A stretch of DNA of 61,057 nt from the NCBI GenBank assembly GCA_910575725.1, contig CAJTFE010000030.1, positions 1 to 61,057 of the forward strand, read 5' to 3'. The position numbers were made by a program, and so were the translations under genes. This stretch comes from Clostridia bacterium (lineage in GTDB: Bacteria > Bacillota > Clostridia > Lachnospirales > Lachnospiraceae). Position 1 is the first letter of the stretch, and each line of letters opens with the position of its first letter. Below the pieces are notes generated by a model. It had not been told where the DNA came from. It made no database searches and saw nothing but the letters and a program-made list of their open reading frames with translations. Below, in pieces: positions 1 to 9,206 of the stretch.

Positions 1-223
1 TCCTTTCAAAATAAAAGAAACAATTCAAAAATGTATTGCACGTAATAATTAATCTAAAAATAGCGACAGGGATTTTAAAAAAAAAACCAAAATTACGAAT
101 TGGGTTCGTCTTTATTATATCCTCCCCCATCCCACATTTCAACCAGCATTTACCAAATTGGCACAAAACAGGTGTTCTTTTTTTACCCAAAACCTTTTCA
201 CCCATGCAGCACTGCATGGCAGG
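1..223. other. Leader region upstream of the transfer operon
   Basis: AT-rich, no convincing gene. An open frame runs through it into the first transfer gene, but it crosses a terminator hairpin and has no ribosome site, so I treat it as noncoding. It contains one TGGCAC box (160-165) within the string ATTGGCACAAAAC, which recurs at 21355-21367 upstream of the Tad operon, and a small palindrome ATGCAG/CTGCAT at 204-217. I see no clear sigma-A promoter. Confidence 0.5.
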
Positions 224-257
224 AGCCGGGAGCCTTTCAAAGGGGCTGCCGGCTTTT
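224..257 (+). terminator. Intrinsic terminator or attenuator ahead of first transfer gene
   Basis: AGCCGG-AGCC pairs with GGCT-CCGGCT around a short loop and runs into TTTTT. It ends about 28 nt before the TTG start of the first transfer gene, so it either ends upstream transcripts or works as an attenuator in the operon leader. Confidence 0.75.
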
Positions 258-284
258 TCAATCCAACATACAGGAGGTAAATCA

Positions 285-677
285 TTGAAAAACAAAGAAA
301 ATCGTAAGCCCACCGCAAAACCGGGGTCCGGAAAGAAATTCCGCATCCCCCGCCAGAAACTCCTGACGGGAGCCGCCGCTTTCCTCTATTTCTTCGCCCT
401 GTGCACAAACCATGCCTATGCCACAGATATGTGGACCAAAGCGGATACCATTATGAAGGATGTCTACGGGAAGATCGTGGGTATCTCCACCATTGCCGCC
501 ATTGTGACCGCATCTGTCGCCCTGCTCCTGATGAATTTTTCCAAATCCGGGAAGACCGTGGATGAATCCCGCGCATGGCTCAAGCGCATTGCCATTTCCT
601 GGATCATCTTAAATGGGCTTGGCTTCATCCTCGCCTACGTCAGCCCGTTTTTCGCAGACGGCAAATGGAACGGATGA
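285..677 (+). CDS. TrbC/VirB2-like conjugative pilin subunit
   Basis: 130 aa from a TTG start placed 7 nt after AGGAGG; the longer open frame upstream crosses a terminator. A basic N-terminus is followed by a hydrophobic segment (about 27-46) ending in AYA, a plausible signal-peptidase site. Two transmembrane helices follow (about 64-87 and 104-123), the usual plan of VirB2/TrbC pilins, which form the extracellular part of type IV secretion channels. It is the first gene of the transfer operon and is followed directly by a TrbL-like gene, which supports the call. Identity rests on topology and context, not on a specific motif. Confidence 0.7.
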   Translation: MKNKENRKPTAKPGSGKKFRIPRQKLLTGAAAFLYFFALCTNHAYATDMWTKADTIMKDVYGKIVGISTIAAIVTASVALLLMNFSKSGKTVDESRAWLKRIAISWIILNGLGFILAYVSPFFADGKWNG

Positions 678-696
678 GCGGAAGGAGGGATGAACC

Positions 697-1407
697 ATGG
701 GAATTCTTGACGGCATCGTGGAATGGATTGCCGAGCAGGTAATGAACGGGCTTGACCTGATCTCTGTCTCCGTGCTGGGCGCCCTGGGATGTGACATGGG
801 CACATTCCTGCGGTATTTTCCTGCGGCAGAGACCATGTACCATATTTTCGTAGCCACTGGCATAGGGCTTGTCCTCTTGAACTGGGTTTGGCAGCTTTTT
901 AAGAATTTCGGCGTCATCGCCGGTGTGGAAGCAGAAGATCCCATCAAACTGAGCATCCGTTCCGTGCTTTTCATCGGCCTGATCTATTACTGTGACCAGA
1001 TCACGGATATGGTGCTCGCCATCGGAGGCACGCCCTACTCCTGGATCCTGTCCTCGGACCTGCCGCCCTTAAACTTTGCGGATTTCAATTCTGTCCTGCT
1101 GACGATCCTCGGCGTCTGCGCCAATGGCTCCGTGGCACTGATCGCCCTCATCCTGATACTGATCCTTGCCTGGAATTACATCAAGCTGCTGTTTGAAGCA
1201 GCGGAAAGGTACATCCTGCTGGGCGTGATCATCTACACAGCGCCTATGGCCTTTGCCACCGGCTCCTCCCAGTCCACATCCAACATCTTCAAATCCTGGT
1301 GCCGGATGTTCGGGGGCCAGCTCTTTTTACTGGTCATGAATGCGTGGTGCCTGCGGCTGTTCACATCCATGGTGGGCACTTTCCTTTCCAACCCGCTGTC
1401 ACTTTAG
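697..1407 (+). CDS. TrbL/VirB6-like inner-membrane channel protein
   Basis: 236 aa, strongly hydrophobic with about five predicted membrane spans and a ribosome site GGAGGG 8 nt before ATG. Length, topology and position between the pilin and VirB4 genes fit the TrbL/VirB6 family, which forms the polytopic inner-membrane part of the mating channel. The spans include the region near residues 47-65, a long segment near 140-165, and one near 170-190 that ends in the short motif YILLGVIIYTAPMAFA typical of TrbL-like proteins. Co-transcribed with its neighbours (19 nt upstream gap, 9 nt downstream). Confidence 0.75.
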   Translation: MGILDGIVEWIAEQVMNGLDLISVSVLGALGCDMGTFLRYFPAAETMYHIFVATGIGLVLLNWVWQLFKNFGVIAGVEAEDPIKLSIRSVLFIGLIYYCDQITDMVLAIGGTPYSWILSSDLPPLNFADFNSVLLTILGVCANGSVALIALILILILAWNYIKLLFEAAERYILLGVIIYTAPMAFATGSSQSTSNIFKSWCRMFGGQLFLLVMNAWCLRLFTSMVGTFLSNPLSL

Positions 1408-1416
1408 GAGGTATCA

Positions 1417-2322
1417 ATGAAAAACTGGAAAAATAAATTTTTTGTCTGTACTGCAGCATCCATGCTGCTCCTCTCCCGCTCCATGACCGTCCTCGCCGTT
1501 TCCGAGGCAGACGTGGAGGCTGTAGGGAAGGAAACCGCTTCCGGGAACCTGCTCATCTGGTTCTTATGCGCCATCGCCTTTCTGAAGGTAAGCCAGAAGA
1601 TCGACAGCTTCATGGGAAGCCTCGGCATCAACGTAGGGCATACGGGCGGTTCCATGCTCGCAGAAATGATGGTTGCAGCCAGAGGGATTACCACTGTTAA
1701 AAACATTTCTGGGGGCGGAAGTTTCCATGGAGGTTCCTTCCACGGGGGCGGAAGCACCAGCAGCATAAGCAATGCTTCCTTTCTATCCGGAGGCCTGGCT
1801 GGTGTTGTGGGGCGCCAGTTTGCCCAGAGCGCCATGCAGACCATGACCGGGCAGTCCAGCAATCCCATCAGCCGGCGGGCATTTGAATCCTCTGTCAAAA
1901 AGGGCGGCGATTTTGCCAACAGCGTGACCGGGGCCGTTGCCCAGGGTAATATCAACTATACAGGCTCCATGACCGGACGGCAGGCGGCCCAGGCACTGAC
2001 CTCCTATATGGGGCAGGCCGGTATCCCGGACGCCCCCAGCTATTCCGGGGTAGAGATCGGGGGAGGGCGCATCCTGGGCACGGAAACGTCCGTGGAGCAT
2101 CCCAACGGAACTGCCTTCGGCATGTACCATGCTGACCAGTATATGGCCCCGGAAGGCAGTTATGAGACCGTCACCATGGCGGATAATTCCACCTGGTACA
2201 GGCAGTATGCCACGGATACCGTGGAGCGCACGCCCTACATGACCGGGGAAGGGAAGATCGCCTACCATGAAAACCTTGTGCAGAAACTTCCAAACATGCC
2301 CAAAAGAAAGGACCGTGTATAA
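1417..2322 (+). CDS. Secreted/membrane Gly-Ser-rich transfer protein, unknown
   Basis: 301 aa with AGGAGG 5 nt before ATG. A signal peptide (about 1-28, ending LAVS) and a second hydrophobic segment (about 43-60) precede a glycine, serine and histidine-rich region near 100-125. The rest is low-complexity and polar. I recognise no enzyme motif. Its place inside the type IV secretion operon, directly against the next start codon, suggests an envelope component of the channel. Function is otherwise unknown. Confidence 0.65.
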   Translation: MKNWKNKFFVCTAASMLLLSRSMTVLAVSEADVEAVGKETASGNLLIWFLCAIAFLKVSQKIDSFMGSLGINVGHTGGSMLAEMMVAARGITTVKNISGGGSFHGGSFHGGGSTSSISNASFLSGGLAGVVGRQFAQSAMQTMTGQSSNPISRRAFESSVKKGGDFANSVTGAVAQGNINYTGSMTGRQAAQALTSYMGQAGIPDAPSYSGVEIGGGRILGTETSVEHPNGTAFGMYHADQYMAPEGSYETVTMADNSTWYRQYATDTVERTPYMTGEGKIAYHENLVQKLPNMPKRKDRV

Positions 2323-3522
2323 ATGGCAGAAAACACCGGAAATAACAACAGCACCGCTGCAGATACCGTCTCTTCCATGGTAAAAAGCGCAGGTGCTTCA
2401 AAGGCTGGGAAGGCGCTTCTTGGCAAGGCTGCCGGGCCATATGGGACACTGGCGGTCAGTGCGTGGGAAAACCGCAAGACCGTCTTTGCCATCCTCTGCG
2501 CCCTGCTGTTCCTTCTGATGCTCCCTGTCCTGTTCATCCTGATGCTGCCCTCCCTGATCTTCGGGAACGGCGGCCTTGATGATGTCCCGGAGAACGTCCT
2601 GAACGACAATGAGGTCATCATGGAGAACATCGCGGAAGCGGAAACCAGCATAGAAGCCATCCTGCGGGAAAAGCATGATGCGGTGCTGGACAGGATACAG
2701 GCCGAAGCAGATGCCCTTGGCTCTGACTGTGAATACAGCATCACGGATGAATTTGCAGACCAGATCATCTACGAAAGCGCCCTGATCATTTCCCAGTTCT
2801 GCGCATCCCAGGATGATTTCCGGGAAGTGAAGCTTGCTGCCCTGGAAGGGATACTGCGGCGCAATACGGACGGCATCTTTTCCTATACAACAGAGGTGAC
2901 CAGCCGGGAAGAGGAGGACGAGGAGACCGGGGAAACCCATACCATCTACCACTATGAATATATCGTCTCCTATGCCGGGGATGCCTATTTTGCCGGGAAT
3001 GTATTCTTCCTGTCTGAAGAACAGGCAGAGACAGCCGCACAGTACGCATCCAACCTGCACCTGTTCCTCTTTGACACGGTTTACCATGTGGAAGTCAACC
3101 CGGACCTGGTTCCCGGCGAGACCGGCAATACTGCCGTGGACCTTGCCCTCACAAAGCTGGGAACACCCTACAGCCAGGCCAACCGGGACAAGGAGGGCTA
3201 TTTTGACTGCAGTTCCTTCACCTACTGGGTTTACCGCCAGCTGGGAGTAACCCTTGCCTTTGACGGTTCCAATACGGCAGCCGCCCAGGGCAGGTACATT
3301 GCGGAAAACAACCTGGCAGTCGCCTATGAATCCCTTGCCCCCGGAGACTTAATCTTTTACTCTTTCGGGGTAAACAAGCGTTACCTGAACATCGGGCATG
3401 TGGCAATCTACGCCGGGGACGGCTATGTGGTGGATGCTTCCTCCAGTAAAAAGAAAGTCGTCTACCGTCCGATTTACAGCACCGGCAATATCGTCCTCTG
3501 CGGAAGGCCCTATGGCGGCTGA
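2323..3522 (+). CDS. Membrane-anchored NlpC/P60 peptidoglycan hydrolase
   Basis: 399 aa. The start codon follows directly on the previous stop, implying translational coupling. A cytoplasmic N-terminus leads into a membrane anchor (about 53-80), a helical stalk, then a C-terminal NlpC/P60 domain (about 268-395) with catalytic Cys296 in DCSSF and His359 in IGHVAIY. Such enzymes cut peptide stems so that the conjugation channel can pass the Gram-positive wall; they correspond to VirB1-type or Tn916 Orf14-type proteins. Catalytic residues appear intact. High confidence for the domain, good for the role. Confidence 0.9.
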   Translation: MAENTGNNNSTAADTVSSMVKSAGASKAGKALLGKAAGPYGTLAVSAWENRKTVFAILCALLFLLMLPVLFILMLPSLIFGNGGLDDVPENVLNDNEVIMENIAEAETSIEAILREKHDAVLDRIQAEADALGSDCEYSITDEFADQIIYESALIISQFCASQDDFREVKLAALEGILRRNTDGIFSYTTEVTSREEEDEETGETHTIYHYEYIVSYAGDAYFAGNVFFLSEEQAETAAQYASNLHLFLFDTVYHVEVNPDLVPGETGNTAVDLALTKLGTPYSQANRDKEGYFDCSSFTYWVYRQLGVTLAFDGSNTAAAQGRYIAENNLAVAYESLAPGDLIFYSFGVNKRYLNIGHVAIYAGDGYVVDASSSKKKVVYRPIYSTGNIVLCGRPYGG

Positions 3523-3590
3523 TCCTGCCGGGGAAACTGCCCATATATGCAGCCAGAAAAGCTGCCAAAATCTTAGGAGGTATATCAGAA

Positions 3591-6572
3591 ATGTCCACAA
3601 GACAAGAAGAAAACGACATCTACATCATCCCGCCAAATTTTATTGAAACAGGGACCATCTTCGGCGGGACCATAAAGCTGCGGAATGCCGCAGAGGCACT
3701 GTTCCTTTCCCTGCTGATCGGATTTCCGGTGTTCCATCTTCCGGCTACCCTGACCACAAAGATCATCATCTGCTGTCTGACTGTCCTGCCGCTCTCCCTG
3801 TTCGCCATCATCGGCATTGATGGGGAAAGCCTGTCCTCTTTTGCAGTCAACTTTTTTATCTACCGGAGAAATTGCCGTATTGTAGGCCTGCAGACGGATA
3901 CGGAGGAGGCGGACACCCCAAAGGCTCCCAGAAAGCAAAAGAAAAAGAAAACATCTGAGAAAAAGGTAAAGCCCAGAAAAGAAGATTTTGCGGAAGAATT
4001 CGGGCAGCGGAAAGAACGCAGGCAGGCAAAACAGACGGAAGGGGCTTCCTCCCATAAGGACAGGCGGGCAGCAAAAGGGCGGAACCATGCCACAGAAGAA
4101 CAGGAGCCGTCCTTACTGAACCCTGCAGCATCCTACCTCCCTATCCGGAAGATTGAAAACGGCATCATCTACACGAAAGACCACCGTTATGTAAAGGTCA
4201 TTGAAGTCGTCCCCATCAACTTCCTGCTCCGCAGCGCAAGGGAACAGCGGAACATCATCTATTCCTTTGTCAGTTATCTAAAGATCAGTCCGGTAAAACT
4301 GCAGTTCAAAGTCCTTACCAGGCGGGCGGACATCAACCGCCATCTGGAGACCATACGGGAAGAAATGAAAACGGAAACCGATGAGCGGTGCCTGGCACTC
4401 CAGAAGGATTATGAGATGCTGATCCGCCGCATTGGTTCCAGAGAAGCCATCACCAGGCGCTTTTTCATTGTCTTTGAATATGAACCTTTCAGCACGAACC
4501 GGGGCGGGAATGAAGAGAATGACGCCATCTCCGCCCTCACCACTGCCGTGCGCACCGCAAAAACCTATCTCCAGCAGTGCGGGAATGAGCTGATGGTCCC
4601 GGACAATGAGGATGAGATGGCAACGGAAGTCCTGTACAATCTCCTGAACCGGAAGACCAGCGTGGCAAAGCCTTTAAGTGTCCGCGTCAACGAAGTGATC
4701 GGACAGTACATCAATGCCGGCAGGCGGGATGACATCGGGCATATTCCGGCCATGGAGTTTTTGGCGCCGGAGTCCATCGACTATACCCACAGCAATTACG
4801 TGGTCATGGACGGCATCTACCATACCTACCTGCTCATCCCCTCCAGGGGCTACCGCTCCCAGGTATGTGCCGGATGGATCTCACTCCTTGTCAATGCGGG
4901 GGAAGGGATTGACGTGGATATCTTCTTTGACCGCCAGCCAAAGGACCGCATCCAGCAGAAACTGGGCCAGCAGCTTCGGATCAACCGCTCCAAGATCAAA
5001 GATACCTCTGACACCAACTCGGATTTTGATGACCTGGACAGCGCTATCCGCTCCGGGTATTTCCTGAAGGATGGGCTTACCGCCAATGAGGACTTCTATT
5101 ACATGAACATCCTGATCACCATCACGGCAGACAGCCTGGAGGAGCTGGAATGGCGCACGAATGAGATGAAAAAGCTCCTGCTCTCCCAGGATATGGAGGC
5201 CGTCTCCTGCCACTTCCGGGAAGAGCAGGCACTGCTATCCGCCCTGCCCCTGGTATCCCTGGAAAAGAAGCTTTTTGAGCGTTCCAGGCGGAATATCCTA
5301 ACGACCAGCGTGGCCAGCTGCTATCCTTTCACGTCCTTTGAGATGTGCGATGACAACGGCATCCTCTTGGGCGTGAACAAGCACAACAACTCGCTGATCA
5401 TCGTGGATATTTTTAATTCCCGTGTCTACAAGAATGCGAACATGGCGATCCTGGGAACCTCCGGTGCAGGCAAGACCTTCACGATGCAGCTCATGGCGCT
5501 GCGGATGCGGCGCAGGAATGTACAGGTATTCATCATCGCCCCCTTAAAAGGGCATGAATTCCATCGGGCCTGCAGCAATATCGGCGGGGAGTTTATCCAG
5601 ATATCCCCCGCCTCCAGAAACTGCATCAACATCATGGAAATCCGTAAGGTGGATTCCTCCGCCAACGACCTGTTAGACGGCCCGCAGACGGAAAAATCGG
5701 AGCTGGCGGCAAAGATACAACGCCTCCATATCTTCTTCTCCCTGCTGGTGCCGGACATGAACCATGAGGAGCGCCAGCTTCTGGATGAGGCGCTGATACA
5801 GACCTATAAACAGAAGGGCATCACCCATAACAATGAAAGCCTGGCTGATCCGGAGAACCCACAGCGTTACCGGGAAATGCCGGTGCTGGAGGACGTCTTC
5901 AATATCCTGAAGAAAAACCCGGATACCAAAAGACTGGCTAATATTATGAACCGTCTGGTGCACGGTTCCGCCTCCACCTTCAACCAGCAGACCAACGTGA
6001 ACCTGGACAATAAATATACGGTGCTGGATATTTCGGAGCTGACCGGCGACCTGCTGACCGTGGGCATGTTCGTGGCGCTGGATTATGTATGGGATAAGGC
6101 AAAGGAAGACCGCACCGTGGAAAAAGCCATCTTTATTGATGAGACCTGGCAGCTGATCGGCGCGGCATCCAACCGCCTTGCGGCAGAGTTTGTGCTGGAG
6201 ATCTTCAAGATCATCCGCGGGTACGGCGGTTCTGCCATCTGCGCTACCCAGGACTTAAATGACTTCTTTGCGCTGGAGGACGGGAAATACGGGAAAGGCA
6301 TCATCAACAACTCAAAGACCAAGATCGTCCTGAACCTGGAGGATGAGGAGGCGATGCGCGTGCAGTCCATCCTGCACCTTTCCGAAGCGGAGACCATGGC
6401 TATCACCCATTTTGAGCGGGGCAACGGCCTGATCTCCACCAACAACAATAACGTCACCGTGGAGTTCAAGGCTTCCGAACTGGAAAAAGAACTGATTACC
6501 ACGGACCGCCAGGAGCTCAAGAAGCTCTTAGAGAAAGAGAAACAGCGCCAGCAGATGGCGCAGGCGGGATAA
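3591..6572 (+). CDS. virB4: VirB4-type conjugation ATPase with PrgI-like N-terminus
   Basis: 993 aa, larger than most Gram-positive VirB4 homologues (about 800). Residues 1-100 contain two hydrophobic stretches and resemble the small PrgI/VirB3-like membrane proteins that normally have a separate gene in Clostridia transfer loci. A Lys/Glu-rich linker (about 105-175) joins this to the VirB4 body. The ATPase domain has Walker A GTSGAGKT (622-629) and Walker B FIDE with Asp850/Glu851, followed by an Arg/Gln-rich helical tail. VirB4 energises assembly of the type IV secretion channel at the inner membrane. The fused PrgI-like part is inferred from position and hydrophobicity. Confidence 0.92.
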   Translation: MSTRQEENDIYIIPPNFIETGTIFGGTIKLRNAAEALFLSLLIGFPVFHLPATLTTKIIICCLTVLPLSLFAIIGIDGESLSSFAVNFFIYRRNCRIVGLQTDTEEADTPKAPRKQKKKKTSEKKVKPRKEDFAEEFGQRKERRQAKQTEGASSHKDRRAAKGRNHATEEQEPSLLNPAASYLPIRKIENGIIYTKDHRYVKVIEVVPINFLLRSAREQRNIIYSFVSYLKISPVKLQFKVLTRRADINRHLETIREEMKTETDERCLALQKDYEMLIRRIGSREAITRRFFIVFEYEPFSTNRGGNEENDAISALTTAVRTAKTYLQQCGNELMVPDNEDEMATEVLYNLLNRKTSVAKPLSVRVNEVIGQYINAGRRDDIGHIPAMEFLAPESIDYTHSNYVVMDGIYHTYLLIPSRGYRSQVCAGWISLLVNAGEGIDVDIFFDRQPKDRIQQKLGQQLRINRSKIKDTSDTNSDFDDLDSAIRSGYFLKDGLTANEDFYYMNILITITADSLEELEWRTNEMKKLLLSQDMEAVSCHFREEQALLSALPLVSLEKKLFERSRRNILTTSVASCYPFTSFEMCDDNGILLGVNKHNNSLIIVDIFNSRVYKNANMAILGTSGAGKTFTMQLMALRMRRRNVQVFIIAPLKGHEFHRACSNIGGEFIQISPASRNCINIMEIRKVDSSANDLLDGPQTEKSELAAKIQRLHIFFSLLVPDMNHEERQLLDEALIQTYKQKGITHNNESLADPENPQRYREMPVLEDVFNILKKNPDTKRLANIMNRLVHGSASTFNQQTNVNLDNKYTVLDISELTGDLLTVGMFVALDYVWDKAKEDRTVEKAIFIDETWQLIGAASNRLAAEFVLEIFKIIRGYGGSAICATQDLNDFFALEDGKYGKGIINNSKTKIVLNLEDEEAMRVQSILHLSEAETMAITHFERGNGLISTNNNNVTVEFKASELEKELITTDRQELKKLLEKEKQRQQMAQAG

Positions 6573-6662
6573 TACGGAAACTTTACATACAGTTTAAGTA
6601 TAATGCTTTCCTTTGCAGGCGACTTTCCTATCTGTATGTAAAGTTTAAGTATTGTTTCCGTA
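6573..6662. repeat. Nested inverted repeats between virB4 and next gene
   Basis: Outer arms TACGGAAAC and GTTTCCGTA enclose inner arms CTTTACATACAG and CTGTATGTAAAG. Each inner arm is followed, in the same direction, by TTTAAGTAT, so the structure mixes inverted and direct repeats. A TATAAT at 6599-6604 overlaps the first copy. Likely a protein-binding site or a processed RNA structure controlling the downstream genes; the role is inferred. Confidence 0.55.
6582..6601 (+). promoter_or_regulatory. 20-bp shared motif, copy 1
   Basis: TTTACATACAGTTTAAGTAT. Nineteen of twenty bases match the sequence on the opposite strand at 31608-31627, 25 kb away in another intergenic region. It lies inside the nested repeats after virB4. 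A binding site for an element-encoded regulator is the simplest reading. Confidence 0.45.
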
Positions 6663-6692
6663 AATGTTTCTTCCATATATAAAGGAGATACC

Positions 6693-7232
6693 ATGAAGTT
6701 GAAAAACGGACCACATGAAAACCATATGGCAGGGATCATCCGTCTCCTGTCCATGTACCAGGCGCTGCAGTTTCAGCAGCTGATGCGGGCATTCCCGGAG
6801 CTTCCGGAAGAAAAACTGCTTTCCATTATCCGGCGCCTCGTAAAAAGCGGGCGGATTATCTTCCGCCAGGAGCAGGACCTCCTCCTTTATGCTGCCGGCT
6901 GTACGCCGGATCCCGGCCGGATCGCCGCCTTCTGGGTACTCCTTGATTTCCTCCCGGAAGTTACCTACCATACGGCCAGCGACTTCCCTGTGGCGCTGAC
7001 CTTCTATACCAGCGGGGATGCTTACGACATCATCCATGTGCCGCTGGAAAAAGAGACACTCATGAACCATGTGCTCTCCGCCCATAAGGAAAACGTACCC
7101 CGCCGTCTTATCATTGTTGACCGGACGGAACAGATCCCGCATCTTACATTTCCCGGTATAACTGCTTTCTGCACTGTCATGCCGGGCGGAGAGATCCAGT
7201 ATTTTAAGAAACAAGGAGCGACCAGTATATAA
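6693..7232 (+). CDS. DUF5697-like protein of conjugative elements
   Basis: 179 aa with a good ribosome site (AAAGGAGA). The N-terminal 70 residues look like a winged helix (short helices, then SIIRRLVKSGRII and a beta hairpin). The C-terminal half has VPLEKE and RRLIIVDRTEQIP strands that I associate with DUF5697, found beside VirB4 and TraG genes in Clostridia elements. No catalytic motif is visible. Its stop overlaps the next start by one base, so it is translated with the following gene. The family label comes from recall; a regulatory or adaptor role is a guess. Confidence 0.65.
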   Translation: MKLKNGPHENHMAGIIRLLSMYQALQFQQLMRAFPELPEEKLLSIIRRLVKSGRIIFRQEQDLLLYAAGCTPDPGRIAAFWVLLDFLPEVTYHTASDFPVALTFYTSGDAYDIIHVPLEKETLMNHVLSAHKENVPRRLIIVDRTEQIPHLTFPGITAFCTVMPGGEIQYFKKQGATSI

Positions 7233-7894
7233 TGGACAGATTTACCTTATCATCCCGCCTTTCCAGGATTGGGGATGAGATTTCCAAACTCACCAGTACC
7301 ATCAATGCCATGAAGATTGCAGACACGGCTGCCTACGGGAAAATTTATGAAGAATTAAGCCGGGACGCCGCTTTCCGTGCAGAACGGATCGCCTGCTCCC
7401 TGCGCAACGTCATCTATGACGCAAACCTGGTCCCCAAGCCACTCCTCATGGAAACGGCAGCACAGGCGCACGGCATCTCCATCTGCCATCAGGAAGACCG
7501 GGTAGAGATCACACTCCCCGGTTTGATGCCCAAGCGGAACAAACGGATGAATACTACCTTTATCACCGATCCCCTCTATGAGAGCCTTGCCGTTTATACC
7601 AGAGAACAGAAGCTCCCGCATTTTACGGAATGCGTAGTCTGCTTCTCCCATGTATTCCATGAAAGCCTTCCCCGCAGACGGGTCAGGGACTACGACAACC
7701 TGGAATGCAAACAGATCCTGGACACGGTGGCTGCCTTCCTGATGACGGATGACAGCGGCCTCTACTGTGACGCCTACCATACTACGGAATTTGGCGACAG
7801 GGACTGCACCATCCTAACCGTGATGGAGAAGAGCAGCTTTCCCGCATGGCTCTCCTCCCATCAGGAACGGGAAAAAAGCATATCGGATTTCTGA
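7232..7894 (+). CDS. DUF6100-like protein, unknown function
   Basis: 220 aa, starting on the last base of the preceding stop. Mixed alpha/beta with a conserved-looking RDYDNLECKQILD segment (about 148-160) and an acidic MTDDSGLYCDAYHTTEFGD segment. In the elements I recall, this family sits in the same position between VirB4 and the coupling protein. The segment FHESLPRRRVRDYDN is reminiscent of a nucleic-acid-binding loop, but no catalytic set is evident. Confidence 0.6.
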   Translation: MDRFTLSSRLSRIGDEISKLTSTINAMKIADTAAYGKIYEELSRDAAFRAERIACSLRNVIYDANLVPKPLLMETAAQAHGISICHQEDRVEITLPGLMPKRNKRMNTTFITDPLYESLAVYTREQKLPHFTECVVCFSHVFHESLPRRRVRDYDNLECKQILDTVAAFLMTDDSGLYCDAYHTTEFGDRDCTILTVMEKSSFPAWLSSHQEREKSISDF

Positions 7895-8084
7895 CGGATT
7901 TTGAAAAAATTTTTCCGACTACGGTAAAAGGACTCATCTGCCCCGGAAATACAAGATTTTTTTATGCTTCCAGGGCGCTGCTTTTTACCGGAGTTTCAGC
8001 CGGGTACGGTAAAAATCCGTCCATCCATATTCCTACAGACACCTCTCTGCAGGGGAAATATCCAACCGGAAAGGAGGCATTCCT

Positions 8085-9206
8085 ATGGATTCATCATCCA
8101 GCACATACCGGATACTGGCCCTTACTGCCATATCCGGAGAACTGAGCCCGGACGCTTTATTCCATACCAATATCAGCAAAAGTTACCGGGAAAAGCTCCT
8201 GACCAAACTGAAGGAGGAGGGGTTATTAAAGACACACTACCGGGACCGGCTCCGGGGCTACCGCCTGACCGGGAAGGGAAAACAGCTCCTGCTGGCAGAG
8301 AATCCGGAGCGCTTCCGTTTCTACCTGACAGGCAGCTCCGACACCAACCAGCCGCGAAGCGAGTACCCGCGAAGGCTTAGGCTCCAGCAGGCATCCATTG
8401 CCTATGCCATGCTCCAGTGTGCCGGTGTGGAAATATTCCGTGACCGAAAAGCTCCATTGTTCCAGCCGGGAACCGGCCAAGAGACGCCTTACCATACGGC
8501 TCTGCCGGCCTTTTACCATTCCCACAAGGTCAAGGAGCTTGGGGCGGAAGCAATAAAGATCAACAATTCCAGGACCATCGGTATCCTGCTTGCCCCAGAG
8601 TATATCTACGCCGTATTCTGCACAGGCAGCGCACTAATGAAATGGGAATACCGGACGGAACTGAAGGTAAAGGCGTTGCTCTCCTACCATGCCAGCCAGG
8701 GAATCCTCTCCGGCTCCCGCGGCGGCCCCCGTTACCATCCGGATACGCCGGTCAGGGCGCTCATTATCGGGGAGGGCATGGACACGGCGCTGAAGCTCAT
8801 GGAAAGCACAGGCGGGTTCCGGAAAAGCTATTTCTATCTGGATTCCAGCTTTGATTTTTTCCACTATATACCGGATGACTCCACAGGAGAGACCATGATC
8901 CGCCTGCTCTGCTCCCCGGCTCTGCAAAAAGCGCTGAATGGCCTGCTCCTTTCTGACCTGCAGCCGCCATGCAGCGATTACAGTCTGGAGCATAACGCCC
9001 TGCGGGACGGATACCCTGTCCTGCTGTCCTACGATTTTGACATGCTCCGCCTCTCCCGGTTCCGGACTGCCCTTTCCCTCAGAGGGATGACAGGGCACCT
9101 GATCTGCTTTGATTTCCAGAAAACAGTGCTGGAGCAGTATTTCCGGGAAACAGCATCCATCGAGACGATTGACCTGAAAAAATTTGAAAGGAGGTTTTTA
9201 CATTGA
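8085..9206 (+). CDS. Winged-helix protein of the transfer operon
   Basis: 373 aa with AGGAGG 7 nt before ATG. Residues 5-65 form a likely winged helix (LTKLKEEGLLKTHYRDRLRG followed by YRLTGKGKQLL), similar to replication-relaxation or MarR-type folds. The remaining 300 residues are mixed alpha/beta without a motif I recognise. The 190-bp gap upstream holds only short repeats of TACGGTAAAA in both orientations. It overlaps the coupling-protein gene by 4 nt, so the two are probably made together. It may link DNA processing to the coupling protein; that is inference from position. Confidence 0.6.
   Translation: MDSSSSTYRILALTAISGELSPDALFHTNISKSYREKLLTKLKEEGLLKTHYRDRLRGYRLTGKGKQLLLAENPERFRFYLTGSSDTNQPRSEYPRRLRLQQASIAYAMLQCAGVEIFRDRKAPLFQPGTGQETPYHTALPAFYHSHKVKELGAEAIKINNSRTIGILLAPEYIYAVFCTGSALMKWEYRTELKVKALLSYHASQGILSGSRGGPRYHPDTPVRALIIGEGMDTALKLMESTGGFRKSYFYLDSSFDFFHYIPDDSTGETMIRLLCSPALQKALNGLLLSDLQPPCSDYSLEHNALRDGYPVLLSYDFDMLRLSRFRTALSLRGMTGHLICFDFQKTVLEQYFRETASIETIDLKKFERRFLH

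Noticed and set aside
36..284. N-terminal extension of the first transfer gene
   Set aside because: The open frame crosses a terminator hairpin and lacks a ribosome site; the TTG at 285 has AGGAGG and is followed by a normal pilin leader.
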